From contig OY744522.1 of NCBI GenBank assembly GCA_963556195.1, positions 34,844,443 through 34,908,442 of the forward strand: 64,000 nucleotides of DNA. Direction: 5' to 3'. The stretch comes from Sepiola atlantica (Eukaryota > Mollusca > Cephalopoda > Sepiida > Sepiolidae). The notes beneath the pieces were generated by a model that saw only the letters and a list, made by a program, of their open reading frames with translations, ran no database searches and was not told where the DNA came from. The translations under genes and the position numbers were made by a program. Each line of letters begins with the position of its first letter. Position 1 is the first letter of the stretch. Below, piece after piece: positions 1 to 10,570 of this stretch.

Positions 1-199
1 CATGGCTAACTTAGACAAGGATCGAACCTTCGATGTTGATGTCTATAGTCTGGCGTTTTACCCCCAGACTATGACGCATTACCTGAAAATATGTACGATT
101 TTTATCACCTAAATATTTAATGTTTACTTTTGTAACAAAACGCTGCAATTATCAATAAAAACAATTACATAAAAATACATTTTCAATTATTTAAAAGTT

Positions 200-2292
200 T
201 TTTTTTTATCCTACTAGCTTGCTCTTGGTCTGGTTTCTTCCATATTTGTCCATAATTTGACCAAGATATATCCTTTTTTTTCATGAAAAAATTGCATTTT
301 CCTTCAATTTAAATCCATAGTCCTGGATTCTCTTAAATACTTTGTGAACATGTAATTTGTGTTACTCGGTGCTTTTACTGATCACTAGAATGTCATCTAG
401 GTAGGCTGTCACAAATTCCAGTCCGCTAAGCAATGTGTCAATTACTTGTTGAAAAATGACTGGTGCAACCTTAACCCCAACTGGTAATTGTTCGAATTTG
501 TATAAATCCCTATGGGTATTTATACAAAGTAGCTTTGAGCACTCCTCATGCACAGGTATTTCTAGATAAGAATTACTTAAATATACCATTGAAAAAAGTT
601 TCCTCCATTGAGTTAGCGAATATCTCTTGTGAATTAGTGTATGGTTCAATCCTGTGGAGAAATCTGCAAAAACACGGATCTCTTTACTTTTTTTTTTACT
701 TAGACTGTAGACAAAACCAGCACACTGTATTTTATTCTCGATAATACTCACATTTGTTCTAGTCTATTGAATTCCTGGTAAATCTGATTTAATGACTCGA
801 ATGGAACATTTATTTTCTTTTTAAAAACTGGTTGAATATTTGGTTTTAATTCAAACTTGGCAGTTATTTTTTTACACCTTCTTAGTCCACCAGAATTTAC
901 TTTTAATTATTTCTTTAGTTTCTCTGCTTCAGCATTTAAATTTTTAATATTTTGACAGAAAGAGTTTATAGGCATATTCCATAATTGAAATTTCTCCATC
1001 CGGCCTGTGCTCAGGAGATTGCTTGAGTTTTTCAATACAGACATTCTTAATTTCAAAGTCTTTCATATTTATCTAGCGATTAGCTTGCCTTAAAATATTA
1101 TTTGTTCACCAATGACGCGTTTAGCTAGTTTGCTTGTTCTCATCAAAGTTGGTTTTCCAATTTTTTTCACATTTGAAGATTTATTATTGACAGATCTGAA
1201 CCGGAGTAAAGTTGTAACTTAATATTTTTATTCAATATCTTTACCTGCACAAACTTCCTGATATTTTGAGCTTTGTCACTTTTAGCAATTTTAATAAAGC
1301 TTTTAAAATGTTATTTTTAACTCTGCAGTGTGTACTTTTGTGTCCTATGCAACCACAATTAAAACACTTTTTCATCTTATATGGACAATACCAATGCAAT
1401 TGTCCACAACCAAAACACAGTTTAGGTGGCAAATTACTTTTCTTTGGTTGATCAAATTTAGTTGGTGAATTAATTTTCTTTTTGTTACGTATTTTTCTAA
1501 TATGTGACACTCCGCTTTGTTCAATGCCCCTTGAATCTTGGTGAACACTAATAAAATGTAAGCAGTCATCTACGATATGTTGAAGTGTCAAACCAGGTTC
1601 ATATCCTTTGTCTGATTTCAGCATTCATAGTTGATACTAAACCCTGTGCGAAGATTAGACATTCAAAATTGTTAGCGCTCAACTCAGACAATTTGAAATT
1701 ATTGCAGTGTTTGTTAACTACACTAATGAAAGTAGTGTAATCTTTGTCTTATTTTCTTGTGAGATTCATACATTTCCATCTTTTGTGAAAAAGAGACGTT
1801 TTAGGGCTATACAATTTAGTTAATAATTGTACTGCTTCAACAAATGTATGGTTGCTGTTTTTTGTGTTTTTTTGACGAATTTGGTATGTTCAACCATATT
1901 CAACTTTCTTTATAACAAATGAACCTTTTCAAGATCGGTCCAATTTGCACAGTCCATATTATAAAGATCTTTGTATCATCTAAAATACGAAGCAAATCTA
2001 ATTTCGTTTTCAGGGTCGTAAGTAAAATGATTGATAGTGCTCCAAATAGCGTTTTGTGAAAATGCACTTTCATCTTCAAAATTTTGACCCTGATACGATA
2101 ATTTGTATAATTTTTCTGTTCTTGTTGGGTATGAAGAAACATTTCCTCAAATTTTTCATTGACTCCAGTTGTTTTTCCTGGAATTTCTCTTCTAGTCAAA
2201 GTTGTTGTTCTTCCATTTTTATTCTGATATTCCATTTGTCCCCTTTGTAATTGCAGTTGTTGATCTTGTTGGTGTTTAATTATGTCCAACAT
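200..2292 (-). mobile_element. Degenerate Ty3/Gypsy retrotransposon, gag and first part of pol
   Basis: Read on the - strand, gag-like sequence starts near 2292 (MLDIIKHQQDQQLQLQRGQ). A CCHC zinc knuckle follows (CFNCGCIGHKSTHC, C-x2-C-x4-H-x4-C, with a broken second knuckle in front of it) near 1330-1510. A reverse transcriptase of Gypsy type follows from about 850 to 200, with the YLDDIL active-site block near 390. Several frameshifts and stops separate the parts, so it is not functional. No LTR is visible on the 2300 side; the other end lies outside the window. The layout resembles elements annotated as K02A2.6-like. Confidence 0.85.
362..751 (-). pseudogene. Gypsy reverse transcriptase fragment
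   Basis: A 129-codon open stretch contains the RT core blocks ADFSTGLN, CINTHRDLYKFEQLPVGVK and AYLDDILVIS. The two Asp of the catalytic YLDD are intact. The frame is broken upstream, where the ancestral protein should continue toward 850-1000, and downstream toward 200, where the expected sequence resumes in another frame. Read as a decayed copy. Confidence 0.85.
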
Positions 2293-2827
2293 GGCACTTT
2301 TAAATTACTCCATTTTCGTCCCTCAAAATAGGCTACCGACTTTTACGTGTATTTTTAAATTTTTAAATTTTATTTTATCGTAACTTTCCCACTGGAAGAT
2401 AAATTCTTCTTGGTGTGAAAAAAATAAAAGTAAGATTAAACAATTAAAAAACGAAGAAAAATTGACAGACCTTTTGTTGTTGTTTTTTTATTTCATGGTC
2501 GAATGACTTAGATTTCAACACCCCTTGTTGGGTAATGACTTGAAATCCTCCAGAATTAAACTTTTTTTAAAAATCCTATTTTCTGATGTTGTCGACTTTC
2601 CTTCCGCAGATTTGGTACACCTTGTGTGTTTAAAAATCCACTATAACTTTTAACTTCTCGCTGTTGTCATTAACAATTTCTTCCAAGCACACCATCTAAG
2701 TCTTTTTCGAAAATCCAACATTGAAAAAATAGAAAAAAAATAAAAATAGAAAAAAATATGATTAGGCAGAAGAATTCTGTTATTTTTAACAATGTTTTTT
2801 TAAATGAAAGAATGCTGCCTAAATGCA

Positions 2828-2938
<111 letters not shown>

Positions 2939-3052
2939 TAGGTAAAAAGCTCTTTAATTTGAAAAATGATAAATAAATAATTTTTGAATGAAAAAATCTT
3001 TTGTGGTGTTGTTTGGGCTCCTGAACGGAATGCTTTGGTAAGCTTTCAAAAA

Positions 3053-3056
<4 letters not shown>

Positions 3057-3104
<48 letters not shown>

Positions 3105-3232
3105 TACAGAAAAATTAGTACAACATTCGTACCGTCGGTTCAAGCACAGAAGGACTTAGCCATCCGGCTCTCTTCAGCTAAGTCCTTCTGTGCTTGAACC
3201 GACGGTACGAATGTTGTACTAATTTTTCTGTA

Positions 3233-3300
<68 letters not shown>
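3057..3300. repeat. Perfect 57-bp inverted repeat (hairpin) embedded in two (TA)n tracts
   Basis: Arm 3104-3160 is the exact reverse complement of arm 3177-3233 with a 16-nt loop. (TA)n at 3057-3100 and 3237-3300 extend the symmetry on both sides, with one mismatch at the junction. The whole block is an extended palindrome of about 240 bp in the intron just before exon 1. It could be a fold-back (MITE-like) element that inserted into TA repeats. No coding content. Confidence 0.95.
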
Positions 3301-3303
<3 letters not shown>

Positions 3304-3324
3304 TATATTTCTTCTTTCGTTCAG

Positions 3325-3539
3325 ACCTCTTCAGAATATTGTGATAACAAGGAAGAACTGGAGAAAGAAATCAACCGACTTGCTGTGAAGTTGTATGCTA
3401 CAAATAAAGAGCATGAATGCTTCTTTGCATCAGACTTGTTAGAAAAGCCAGACTTCCTTCACGATCACTCAGTGTCTTCAATATCTGTCATCGGCCCATC
3501 ACGGAATCAGCGAGATTCTATCAAAAAATGGAAAGCAAG
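3325..3539 (+). CDS. HYDIN: HYDIN internal exon 1 of 11 in window
   Basis: Acceptor TTTCGTTCAG precedes 3325 and donor AAG|GTAAAC follows 3539. The 215-bp exon is open in one frame (71 codons plus 2 bases) and its last two bases complete an arginine codon with the first base of the next exon. The peptide is charged and probably helical (ELEKEINRLAVKLYATNKEHE), then serine-rich. It shows no beta-sandwich pattern, so it is likely a linker ahead of the next ASH/MSP module. The exon follows a (TA)n tract and a perfect hairpin by about 90 bases. Assignment rests on frame continuity with the clearly HYDIN-like exon 2. Confidence 0.8.
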
Positions 3540-4020
3540 GTAAACAAGGAACCATGTTATTTGCAGACTTGAGATGTAAATGTTAATTCTTTATTCTACC
3601 TTGATCCTTATGTTGGTCATTTACAGGTTCACGCATGATAACACTCTCATTATATCTCTCCAAGATGGAATACACAACACAAGAAAGCTGAGATGGAATA
3701 GTTCTTCAAACTTATGCATAGATAGCAGTAATACTGATAGTTTGTAATGTAGTGCTTATTTAGGTGAGTCTTATGAGAAGTCATCTATTGAGGAGAGGAT
3801 GATCGAATGAGAGCAGCATTCAAGTATAAGACCTTGTAGAAATAAATTATCACTTTGAATGTTATTTAAATACAGATATTTAAATAGGAGTTTGCAAAAA
3901 AAGCAGATATAAACAACAAAGATTTTATATAAATTAAAACATACAAAAAATCACTTGGAAACTTGGAAACAAAAAGGAAAAACGTTCTATGTCATAGCAA
4001 AGTTTGTTTCGGAATTTTTG
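3540..4020. other. Intron sequence, nothing recognised
   Basis: AT-rich unique-looking DNA after exon 1. No open frame of note, no repeat and no RNA gene seen. Confidence 0.6.
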
Positions 4021-4042
4021 AGATGAGGATTGATAATTTGCA

Positions 4043-4407
4043 TTATTTGGATTATTCGGACTACTGTTCTCATCTTGGATGAACTTCCAGAAGACTGTCA
4101 CTTAGAACTGATTATTACTTAGCACTTATATCCGTTATGCCACAGGTTCAATCCTCAGTTTGGGCGATACTAAAAATACAATTACGAATTACTTAAGACT
4201 TCTATCTAGTCGTTGCTGATGGAACGAAGGCAAGGTACCCCTTGTTGATAAATGGTTTCGTTCAGAATTCCGTACAGATTCCCGAGTTTGACAGAAAGAT
4301 TCCCGAGTTCGACAAGATGCACCTGAAGAAGGTCAGAGGTTACATTGGCCAACCTGTTGTGAGAATAACATCCAAGATGAGAACAGTAGTCCGAATAATC
4401 CAAATAA
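4043..4407. repeat. Inverted repeat with perfect 39-bp arms
   Basis: Arm 4043-4081 and arm 4369-4407 are exact reverse complements with a 287-bp spacer. The right part (4206-4380), read on the - strand, resembles sequence just before the LINE end at 52600-52690 (gatgaggattgata and a block ending in caatgtagcc), so it belongs to a dispersed family. An open stretch of 141 codons on the - strand here is a repeat by-product. Confidence 0.85.
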
Positions 4408-4627
4408 CAAAGTTTGTTGACTATTTCGGGTGTGTTGTAGTGTAAATGTGCGTGTGGTTGATTCCATTTTTTAACCCTGTTACCACCTCCCATGATGTGG
4501 ACTAGAGGTTGAATTTTGGAAGGCATAAACATTATGTCGTTGTAGGATGTTAAGCAGCATAAAGTAGAGACAATAATGAACTTTTTAAAAGCTGTTGATC
4601 TATATAAAAAAATATAATTATCTAAAG

Positions 4628-5372
4628 ACATATAAATCCAACTTGATTTGGTATTAAATAAACTGAAAAAGGTTGATATACTGTAAAAAAAAAAGTTTAA
4701 AGAATGTTTTCAAAATATAATTATTTTGTCTTTTTAAAAAATGTTTTTTTTGTTGCAAAGAATCTTTTAAAGAATACAACTTGATTCGGCATTAAATGAC
4801 CTGAAAAAGGTTGATATGGCGTAAAAAAAGTTTAAAGAATGTTTTCAAAATATAATTATTTTGTCTTTTTAAAAAATGTTTTTTTTTGTTGCAAAGAATT
4901 TTTTAAAGAATACAACTTGATTTGGCATTAAATGACCTGGAAAAGGTTGATATGGCGTAAAAAAAAGTTTAAAGAATATTTTCAAAATATAATTTTTTTT
5001 GTCTTTTTAAAGAATTTTTTTTTTTTTTTGCAAAGAATTTTTAAAGAATACAACTTTATTTGACATTAAATGACCTGGAAAAGGTTGATATGCTGTAAAA
5101 AAAAGTTTAAAGAATGTTTTCAAAATATAATTTTGTTTGTCTTTTTAAAGAATGTTTTTTTTGGGGAAAGAATTTTTTAAAGAATACAACTTGATTCGAC
5201 ATTAAATGACCTGAAAAAGGTTGATATGATGTAAAAAAAAAAGTTTAAAGAATGTTTTCAAAATATAATTTATTTTGTCTTTTTAAAGAATCTTTTTTTT
5301 TTTTGCAAAGAATTTTTTAAAGAATACAACTTGATTCGGCATTAAATGACCTGAAAAGGGTTGATATGCCAT
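4628..5372. repeat. 138-bp tandem repeat, about 5.4 copies
   Basis: The anchor acttgatt recurs at about 4641, 4778, 4915, 5053, 5189 and 5329, giving 136-140 bp spacing. Each unit holds a block ending in gacctgaaaaaggttgatat, a poly-A/T run, and caaaatataattattttgtc. Single related copies of the gttgatatgccataaa end occur at 7538-7582 and, reversed, at 49522-49560. The array therefore probably grew from a dispersed element. Confidence 0.93.
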
Positions 5373-5569
5373 AAAACAAAATAAACAAACAAACAAAAAT
5401 CTAAAGAGATTCTGCCGATTTAATTTTTTTAAATTATCAAATAGAAACTTAGATTATGGAAAATGAAATCGAAAAGTAAAATAAAATTCTATTAACGGTG
5501 GGTTGTCATTATTTTTAAAGGGTGTGAAAGGTGATAACGTACATACAAATGACAGTGCAAGCATATTAT

Positions 5570-5770
5570 TATGCAGATCTTTTAAAAAAATTATATGTTT
5601 TTTCTTTTTAATAAATATATATCTTTTAAATTTATATATTTCATTTTACATTTATATGTATATCTTTTTTATTTATATATCGTTTTTCTTTTTAATTAAA
5701 ATATCTTTTGTATATTTATATATCTTCTTTATTTTTTAAATATATTTATCTTTTTTGAATAATACTATTA
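5570..5770. repeat. AT-rich degenerate low-complexity tract
   Basis: Irregular runs of tatatat and tctttt, ending about 110 bp before exon 2. Any open frame here is composition only. Confidence 0.8.
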
Positions 5771-5883
5771 AATATTTGTAGCTGGACGTCATATCTATTT
5801 GTTAGTAAAGTTACTGTTTCAGCCATCTTTCTATTTAATATTCTTTCTAAAGTGTGACATTTTTTTGTCCTCTCGTCTGCCAG

Positions 5884-6148
5884 GCCTCGACTGCCTTCAT
5901 ATGAACTTGATTTTGGTTTTGTTGTGTTGGGTGTGATCCGTACGCAAACCGTGTGCATCAGAAATTATAGACATGAGCCTCTGTCTTTCAAAATGGAACA
6001 TAATCATCTGGCAGCGTGGGGTTTTAAAGTTGACCTTGGTCACGTGAAACAACTTCCCCCTGACGAAACGGTCACCTTTAATGTGACGTTTAATCCAAGA
6101 GGAGCCGACCTTCTTCTTGGAGCGGTTGAAACAATGATCCTAATTAAT
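5884..6148 (+). CDS. HYDIN: HYDIN internal exon 2, ASH/MSP-type beta-sandwich
   Basis: Acceptor TCGTCTGCCAG, donor AAT|GTAAGT, 265 bp (phase 2 in, phase 0 out). The peptide runs from PRLPSYELDFGFVVLG to VETMILIN and has the alternating strands and the V-x-F-x-P-x-G-A motif (VTFNVTFNPRGADLLLG) of ASH/MSP/PapD-like domains, which HYDIN carries in many copies. HYDIN is a scaffold of the C2b projection of the central-pair microtubules in motile cilia. I recognise the LDFGFV and FNPRGA blocks as HYDIN-like. This is the most diagnostic exon together with exons 3, 5 and 9. Confidence 0.9.
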
Positions 6149-7732
6149 GTAAGTTTGTTTTTCTTTTCTAAAAATCTTTTTGTCTCACTGCAGTTTCATG
6201 CTAATCAGATTGTACTTCATCAGGTATGATGTTGGTTCTACTTATCTTCATCTCACAAGGTAAGATGTGACACAAGGTCGGGAAAGTGGGAAAAAACCAG
6301 CGCTCGAGAATTTGAGCACTCTGGCTGTTTAAAAATTGGTAGGAGTGCCTCAGGCGATTAGCAATAAACTAACCCCTGCTCAAAGGGTGAGAAGGCAAAG
6401 CCTGGGAGGGTGCACCTCCTAGAACTGCACAGGACGAACAACCGATAGACCGGCGTAAATCAAAACCCGAAGGCCCGGACAATACCGGTCTATAGGTTGG
6501 GGTAAAAACCCCTGGTTCCCCGTTGTTGGTATTTACACTCCACAGGTACTACACAATGATCTGAGCCTGTTACAGCAAAACATGTTTGATGTTTGTGTAA
6601 ACTTGCACTAGGTAGCATGTTTAATGGGTTGCATGTTTGCATACTAATAACAGGCTTGCTGTGGGAGAGATATTTAACGAAGGGAAGAGAAACCACACAA
6701 GAAATTGGAAATATGTATGGTCTGGAGTTTTAACTACCCAGAATTTGATTTCTTGTTGGAAAAGTTAGTGTCTCTTTAAACGGGGGTTCATGCTGAGCGC
6801 AAAGTACTTGAAAAAAATAAAGTTCAGGTAGATATGGGACCACCTAGGCAGCAGATTGTTCATGTCCATAGATTGCCAGCAGATTAGTCTTTTCAAGTTG
6901 TCTACCACAAAGGACCATGATATCTATGTATATTCCGGCAGATAGGCAAGGGAGAGAAATTGGTTGGTTGTGTGTCTTACAGTCAGTTGGTTTTCTGAGC
7001 GCCTCACAATCAGTTGTTGTTTGTGTGCTTCTCACAGACAGATGAGGCTGCTAGATTTGAACTTGTGTTTTGATTCGGTCGGGCTAAGAGTTTTGGTTTG
7101 CAAGTCTTCCTGAGTGTAAGAAAACGAGTATCATTGTAACATCTCTCAAAATAAAACTGCTTTACTTGTTTTAAACTGGAGTTGTAATTTTGTTTGGAGG
7201 GAGAATGCTTCTGTTGCAGCACTGACTGAGGCCATGCAATTGACACCAGAATAATGAGCGGGTGATCATGACATGTGCAGTGAATGCACATAGGCGCACG
7301 TTTACATTTGTGCAAGAATGAAGAAGAGCAAAAGTGAGAAAAAGCAATCAGCACAGGTTGACATTAGCTGCATTTGTTTCACAAGAAAACTTGACGATGA
7401 TGTCAATTTTGTTTTGTTCACTTATGCATTATTATTATTTTGGGGAGAAAGGGAGAGAGACAGATTTTCCCACGAACTATCGAGAAGATTGCAAGTTGAA
7501 TTCAATAAGTCATTTCTGATAAATAGTTTACAATATGTTTTGGCATTAAATAAACCCCCAAAATGTTGATATGCCATAAACAGACAAATCAAACCAATTA
7601 ACGAGTAGGTGTTTCAGCATTCAATAACGCCAAACAGTTTAATGTTTATTTAGTTTTTTCGGCAACTAAAACACGAAATCAAACATTGATTAAATGCCAT
7701 TAACAAATAAAGAGTTCCACTTACTTTTCCAG
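6149..7732. other. Intron 2, mostly unrecognised
   Basis: The 6240-6560 part has higher GC and reads like dispersed repeat sequence (acacaaggtcggg resembles the tail of the SINE at 8380). I could not assign it to a family. The 7538-7582 stretch is a single copy related to the 138-bp array. Nothing else is supported. Confidence 0.5.
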
Positions 7733-7927
7733 ATTGTGAATGGTCCTCAAGTTGTGGTTCGGCTTTCCGCAGAAGTCACTATGCCTGATATGACAGTCAT
7801 GGACAATTTATTAGAATTCGGAGATCTCAAGTGCGGTGACTGTAAAATGATCACAGTCCAACTTTATAATCACCGACAGGTGCCGTGTGAGTGGAGCTCA
7901 GTCCCACCAGAAACGAAAAAGAAAGAG
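7733..7927 (+). CDS. HYDIN: HYDIN internal exon 3, ASH/MSP-type segment
   Basis: Acceptor TTACTTTTCCAG, donor GAG|GTAAGG, exactly 65 codons, phase 0 at both ends. It begins IVNGPQVVVRLSAEV, the closing strand of the previous module, then TMPDMTVMDNLLEFGD opens the next one. LYNHRQVPCEWSS is the typical HYDIN stretch in which a strand is followed by a Trp-containing turn. It ends in a lysine-rich tail (PETKKKE). The second base of the exon coincides with a weak AG; the frame and family pattern support the start used here. Confidence 0.9.
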
Positions 7928-8379
7928 GTAAGGTATTATGGTATCATCTGTGAATCTCTGAATCAGCATTGGTGCCAGTGACACATGCCAATTAATGAGA
8001 CAAAGTGACTACTCTCTGAAAACAAACCGCTGTGTGGTGAATTTTAATCACCAAAAATCAGAAAAATTATCCAATTTTAATGAAATTTTCAGCATTTATT
8101 CAATAAAGTATGCATTTTATAAGGAATATAAGTTTTCACATTTAACTTCTCAGCAATTTTCAAAATAGTGGAAGTTAGACGGAATTTAAATTTGGACCAA
8201 AATAACGCACATGCAAAGCAACATATTTTATTTGAGATTTTTTCCAACTACATATTAAAGAGAAAAACATAAAACTAAATAGGCTTCCAGAGCACTGATG
8301 AGACCGAAATATTGAAATTAAAATAATAATTTAAATGCTTTTGTATTTTCCATAAAAAAAAAAAATTATTTACCTCCTC

Positions 8380-8510
8380 TCACGGAGGTTAGACACAAGG
8401 TCAGGTATGGGTTGGGATGAAAGTGTTTCTGTGGAACAAACTGGATTCGAACCCGGCACCCCCAGGCCCTCAGTCTGCATCGTTAACCACTTAGTCATCG
8501 TGCCATCGCC
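8380..8510 (-). mobile_element. tRNA-derived SINE
   Basis: On the - strand a tRNA-like head starts near 8510. It has a box A-like TGACTAAGTGGTTA (84-97 of the 8400s) and a good box B GGTTCGAATCC (8453-8443). Spacing of the two boxes fits a Pol III internal promoter. A non-tRNA body follows to about 8380. Not a tRNA gene: the anticodon arm and acceptor stem do not close convincingly. Confidence 0.75.
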
Positions 8511-8519
8511 ATGTATTTT

Positions 8520-9110
8520 CCATAAAGCTAGTTTTTATTTTTCAAATATGAAGATTATCATATATATCTCTACTTATATAAAGTTAGGTATGTATATATG
8601 TTTATATATTTGTATGTTTCAGGATTCACTCCTAAACTAACTGACCGACAATTATGAATTTTAGAACACAACTGCTAGGTGTAAGGGTTGGTAATGTGGG
8701 CTATATTTAGTTTAATTTAGTTTCATTTAAAGGGGACAAATAGGGTATTAGATATCAATTAATAAGTATTTCCAAAATTTCCATTTCTTTGGAGTATTTA
8801 AAGGGTTTTTAGGGTTCATAGTATGGGGACATAACCTCCCATTTGGAAATTTACATATTTTCGATGTGCATTAAGTTTGATCCAGAGCAATTAGACACCA
8901 ATTAAGCAAGATTCCCTGAATTTAATTTCTTCTTAAGGCCCTTAATTTCAGATATTTTCTAGAATCAAAATCATGTATCAAATTTTGAATAAGTATTCTA
9001 GACATAAGTTTAGTAACATTACATTTTGATTTTAATCTTTGTAAGAGGACATAAAAGTGGTGCAAAACTGTTCTGATCTGGGAATTAATGTTACCTATCC
9101 TGGGACGGGT
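8520..9110. other. Intron 3 sequence, nothing recognised
   Basis: AT-rich DNA without repeats, open frames or RNA-like structure that I can support. Confidence 0.5.
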
Positions 9111-9112
9111 AT

Positions 9113-9147
<35 letters not shown>

Positions 9148-9152
<5 letters not shown>

Positions 9153-9385
9153 TATTTTTATTTACACAGACATGAACAAAATCTGCGACACTGGCATGTC
9201 AATGAGATCTCATCAGGCAGAGTTAGAATCCGATTTTAACTTAGAAGAAAGGAGTTTATATGTTGTTCGTTTGTAGACAACATTTTTATATATATATACA
9301 AATGTTTATAATAACTGTTGATCGATAACATCGACATGCCAGTGTCGCAGATTTTGTACATGTCTGTGTAAATAAAAATAATCAT
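9148..9385. repeat. Inverted repeat with 57-bp arms, two mismatches
   Basis: Arm 9148-9204 pairs with arm 9329-9385 at 55 of 57 positions across a 124-nt loop. A (TA)n tract (9120-9148) abuts the left arm. The arms contain gacactggcatgtc. Fold-back element, no coding content. Confidence 0.93.
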
Positions 9386-9471
9386 ATATAAAAGCTCTAT
9401 TTGATATTGAGCACTTTTTATAAACCCGGTTTAAATTCTTTGGATTACTACCCTGTGGATGTTTTACCTGG

Positions 9472-9474
<3 letters not shown>

Positions 9475-9541
<67 letters not shown>
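9475..9541. repeat. (TA)n microsatellite
   Basis: About 67 bp of uninterrupted TA repeat. Confidence 0.97.
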
Positions 9542-9546
<5 letters not shown>

Positions 9547-9720
9547 GATGAAAGATGAGAATAAAAAATTGTAAAGATACAATATTTATTAGAACATCAA
9601 AAGTTCAGAGCAAGGAGCCTCATATCCTTAATCAATGGATTTTCAAAGATAAACTCTTCTCATCAGAGGATAGGGAAAAGCTGACAATATAATTGTAAAT
9701 ATTATCGGCAACATTTAACT
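9542..9720 (-). mobile_element. Probable Penelope-like element end with hammerhead-like core
   Basis: Read on the - strand around 9670-9600, CTGATGA is followed by a possible stem II (GAAGA/TCTTT) and GAAA, then an ATCC/GGAT hairpin. This looks like a hammerhead core, but the expected U before the cleavage base is not in place and stem I does not close well. The family assignment is by resemblance only. Confidence 0.4.
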
Positions 9721-10084
9721 TTGAAAAATTTACATAAAATAAAACAAAATAAAAACAAAATAAGGGCCAAAAGGTAAAGAGTCTTATGTTGAGATGAGAT
9801 CGTAAAGTCAGGGTGGATGATATCCAAAAACACGTTAAAACAAAAATAAAAACAGCTGTTATTTTGGAAATGAATGTTTGAAAAAGAACAATACTCAAAT
9901 TGTTTAGGAATCCAAATATTTTTGTAAGAGGCTGGTGGTCCGACTGCAATTGGTAATGTCCATTTTATCCTGTCTGTGCATTAGTTTGGTGCTGGAATTA
10001 TCCGTTTCGCAGGGTTCAGATTGATTTTTGTCTGTTAGAGTTCGGTATATATATATGACAATAAAAGGATAAAATAAATCCGAA

Positions 10085-10226
10085 GGTATGAGTTGAAATA
10101 GAAAAGCAGAAGACCTAAAACTCAACGTTTGTCACTTTTAGCTTTTTCTCTCTTGATAAAGCCAACACAACAGTTAGGCGAAACGTTGATTTTTAGGTAT
10201 TCCGCTTTTCCTTTTTAACTCGTATG
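10085..10226. repeat. Imperfect inverted repeat of about 45-bp arms
   Basis: Left arm 10085-10129 and right arm 10178-10226 are near reverse complements (caacgttt / aaacgttg, cctaaaa / tttagg, gaaaagc / gcttttc). The spacer contains gataaagcc and ggcgaaacg, again recalling the core pattern of hammerhead motifs in Penelope-like elements. Confidence 0.65.
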
Positions 10227-10381
10227 GGGATGCTCGATATTACAAATATATAAAAAACAAACAAAAATATTAGTAATAAATATACGGATATAAGGACTTT
10301 AAACTCTTCTAATAGGCATCTAAAATAAACAAATCTATGTTCAAACTGTAATAATATATTTGTTTGTTTTTATATAATTTT

Positions 10382-10422
<41 letters not shown>

Positions 10423-10448
10423 TATAAATAAATATTAAATTATTTATG

Positions 10449-10494
10449 CCTACAGACGCTAGCGTTTAAAGCTTATTGCTCTCATCAGTGCAGG
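10449..10494 (-). ncRNA. Type I hammerhead ribozyme motif (probably inactivated), Penelope-like element
   Basis: On the - strand (10494 to 10449) the order is: stem I CCTGCA, core CTGATGA, stem II GAGC-AATAA-GCTT, then TAAA, stem III CGC-TA-GCG, TC, stem I TGTAGG. Stem I pairs over 6 bp (one G-T), stem II over 4 bp (one G-T), stem III over 3 bp plus the A15.1-U16.1 pair. The cleavage triplet is GUC, as in active ribozymes. The only core departure is T in place of G12 (GAAA expected, TAAA seen); G12 is the catalytic general base. Short-stem-III type I hammerheads are known from Penelope-like retroelements, and a Penelope-like RT remnant lies 1.5 kb away at 11950. Confidence 0.82.
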
Positions 10495-10514
10495 GAAGTA
10501 ACAATTTCAGACGG

Positions 10515-10570
10515 TCGGGAGGCGCGAACCCGGTACACAGAGTCAGCCATATCCACTCGGCCCACGGAAA
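10515..10570 (-). mobile_element. tRNA-derived SINE head fragment
   Basis: On the - strand a box A-like GGCCGAGTGGATATGGC (10562-10546) and a box B GGGTTCGCGCC (10531-10521) lie at tRNA-like spacing. The GGCCGAGTGG start recalls Ser/Leu-type tRNA heads. No full cloverleaf was found. Confidence 0.65.

Noticed and set aside
4206..4631. 141-codon - strand reading frame as a gene
   Set aside because: Overlaps a dispersed repeat and inverted repeat shared with 52600-52690; no splice or family evidence.
5503..5739. 78-codon + strand frame rich in Phe/Ile/Tyr as a membrane protein
   Set aside because: Produced by TA/TCTTTT low-complexity DNA inside intron 1.
8285..8310. CTGATGAGACCGAAAT as a hammerhead ribozyme
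   Set aside because: There is no room for a stem II loop between the core halves and no stem I or cleavage triplet.
8437..8510. True tRNA gene on the - strand
   Set aside because: Boxes A and B are good but the acceptor and anticodon stems do not pair; a SINE head fits better.
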